Below, piece after piece: positions 63,951-64,000 of a stretch of DNA of 64,000 nucleotides. Both the position numbers and the translations under genes were made by a program. The notes beneath the pieces are model-generated. The model was given only the letters and a program-made list of their open reading frames with translations, ran no database searches and was not told the origin of the DNA. Position 1 is the stretch's first letter. The number at the start of each line of letters is the position of its first letter. The stretch comes from Pseudomonadota bacterium (GTDB taxonomy: Bacteria > Pseudomonadota > Gammaproteobacteria > Steroidobacterales > JBCBZW01): NCBI GenBank assembly GCA_039193195.1, contig JBCCWS010000012.1, forward strand, positions 1 to 64,000, given 5' to 3'.

Positions 63951-64000
63951 CTATTCGCCGGCTGCCTCTAGCCGTTCCAGCATCAGCGCAGCTGCGCGCT
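63951..64000 (-). CDS. rnc: Ribonuclease III, C-terminal end (partial)
   Basis: Only the last 16 codons are in the window: RAAALMLERLEAAGE with a TAG at 63951-63953. Ala-rich ends of this kind are typical for the double-stranded RNA-binding domain of RNase III. The position directly before era supports the name. Most of the gene is outside the window. Confidence 0.65.
   Translation of the reverse strand, partial: RAAALMLERLEAAGE

Noticed and set aside
1-64000. CRISPR arrays, tRNA and rRNA genes, integrases, intact transposases
   Set aside because: None seen by eye on either strand; tandem repeats at 1-1270 are coding cadherin units, not CRISPR repeats.

Overview
This 64 kb window looks like chromosome from a high-GC gammaproteobacterium. 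Three conserved gammaproteobacterial gene orders support this: rne-rluC-yceF-yceD-rpmF-fabH, lolC-lolE-lolD-comEC-exbB-exbD-msbA-lpxK-kdsB, and mfd-csiV, plus rnc-era-recO-acpS. LexA boxes of the CTG-N10-CAG type agree. The genus cannot be named from the sequence alone. No rRNA, tRNA, CRISPR array or intact insertion sequence was recognised.

Layout. 1-6 kb: the end of a giant cadherin-repeat adhesin and an FG-GAP repeat protein, both secreted. 6-15 kb: a divergent envelope or lipid locus. Leftward it has two UbiA-type prenyltransferases flanking an unknown protein. Rightward it has a 2Fe-2S flavoprotein reductase, an RND/MMPL exporter fused to a LolA-like domain, and a DUF1302-like outer-membrane barrel. 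15-16 kb: a P-domain protein with a VPLPA-type C-terminal sorting signal. 16.4-19.1 kb: an AT-richer two-gene cassette, a TIR-like protein followed by a GNAT-like protein. This is the best candidate for an undescribed (possibly defence) system.

19-32.5 kb: an SOS mutagenesis set, lexA-imuA-imuB and dnaE2, all leftward and preceded by LexA boxes. It is split by about 7 kb of unrelated, partly decayed genes: a frameshifted SDR, a frameshifted DUF2147 protein, a truncated MipA-like protein and a multiply frameshifted GNAT. TetR and HxlR regulators, a DUF5694-like protein and an AI-2E family permease lie among them. 32.7-35.3 kb: a PAS-PAS-GGDEF-EAL protein and a microprotein behind a CRP-like class II promoter.

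35.4-64 kb: mostly core housekeeping genes. They cover fatty-acid initiation, ribosome and RNA maturation (rpmF, rluC, rne, rlmD, rnc), LPS synthesis and export (kdsB, lpxK, msbA), lipoprotein sorting (lolCDE), DNA uptake (comEC), transcription-coupled repair (mfd), recombination (recO) and CoA/ACP metabolism (acpS). plsX is missing from between rpmF and fabH, and pdxJ from between recO and acpS.

Three CTAG-ended palindromic elements of about 150-175 bp sit in intergenic spaces. Two of them share a conserved core and appear to supply the stop codons of neighbouring genes.
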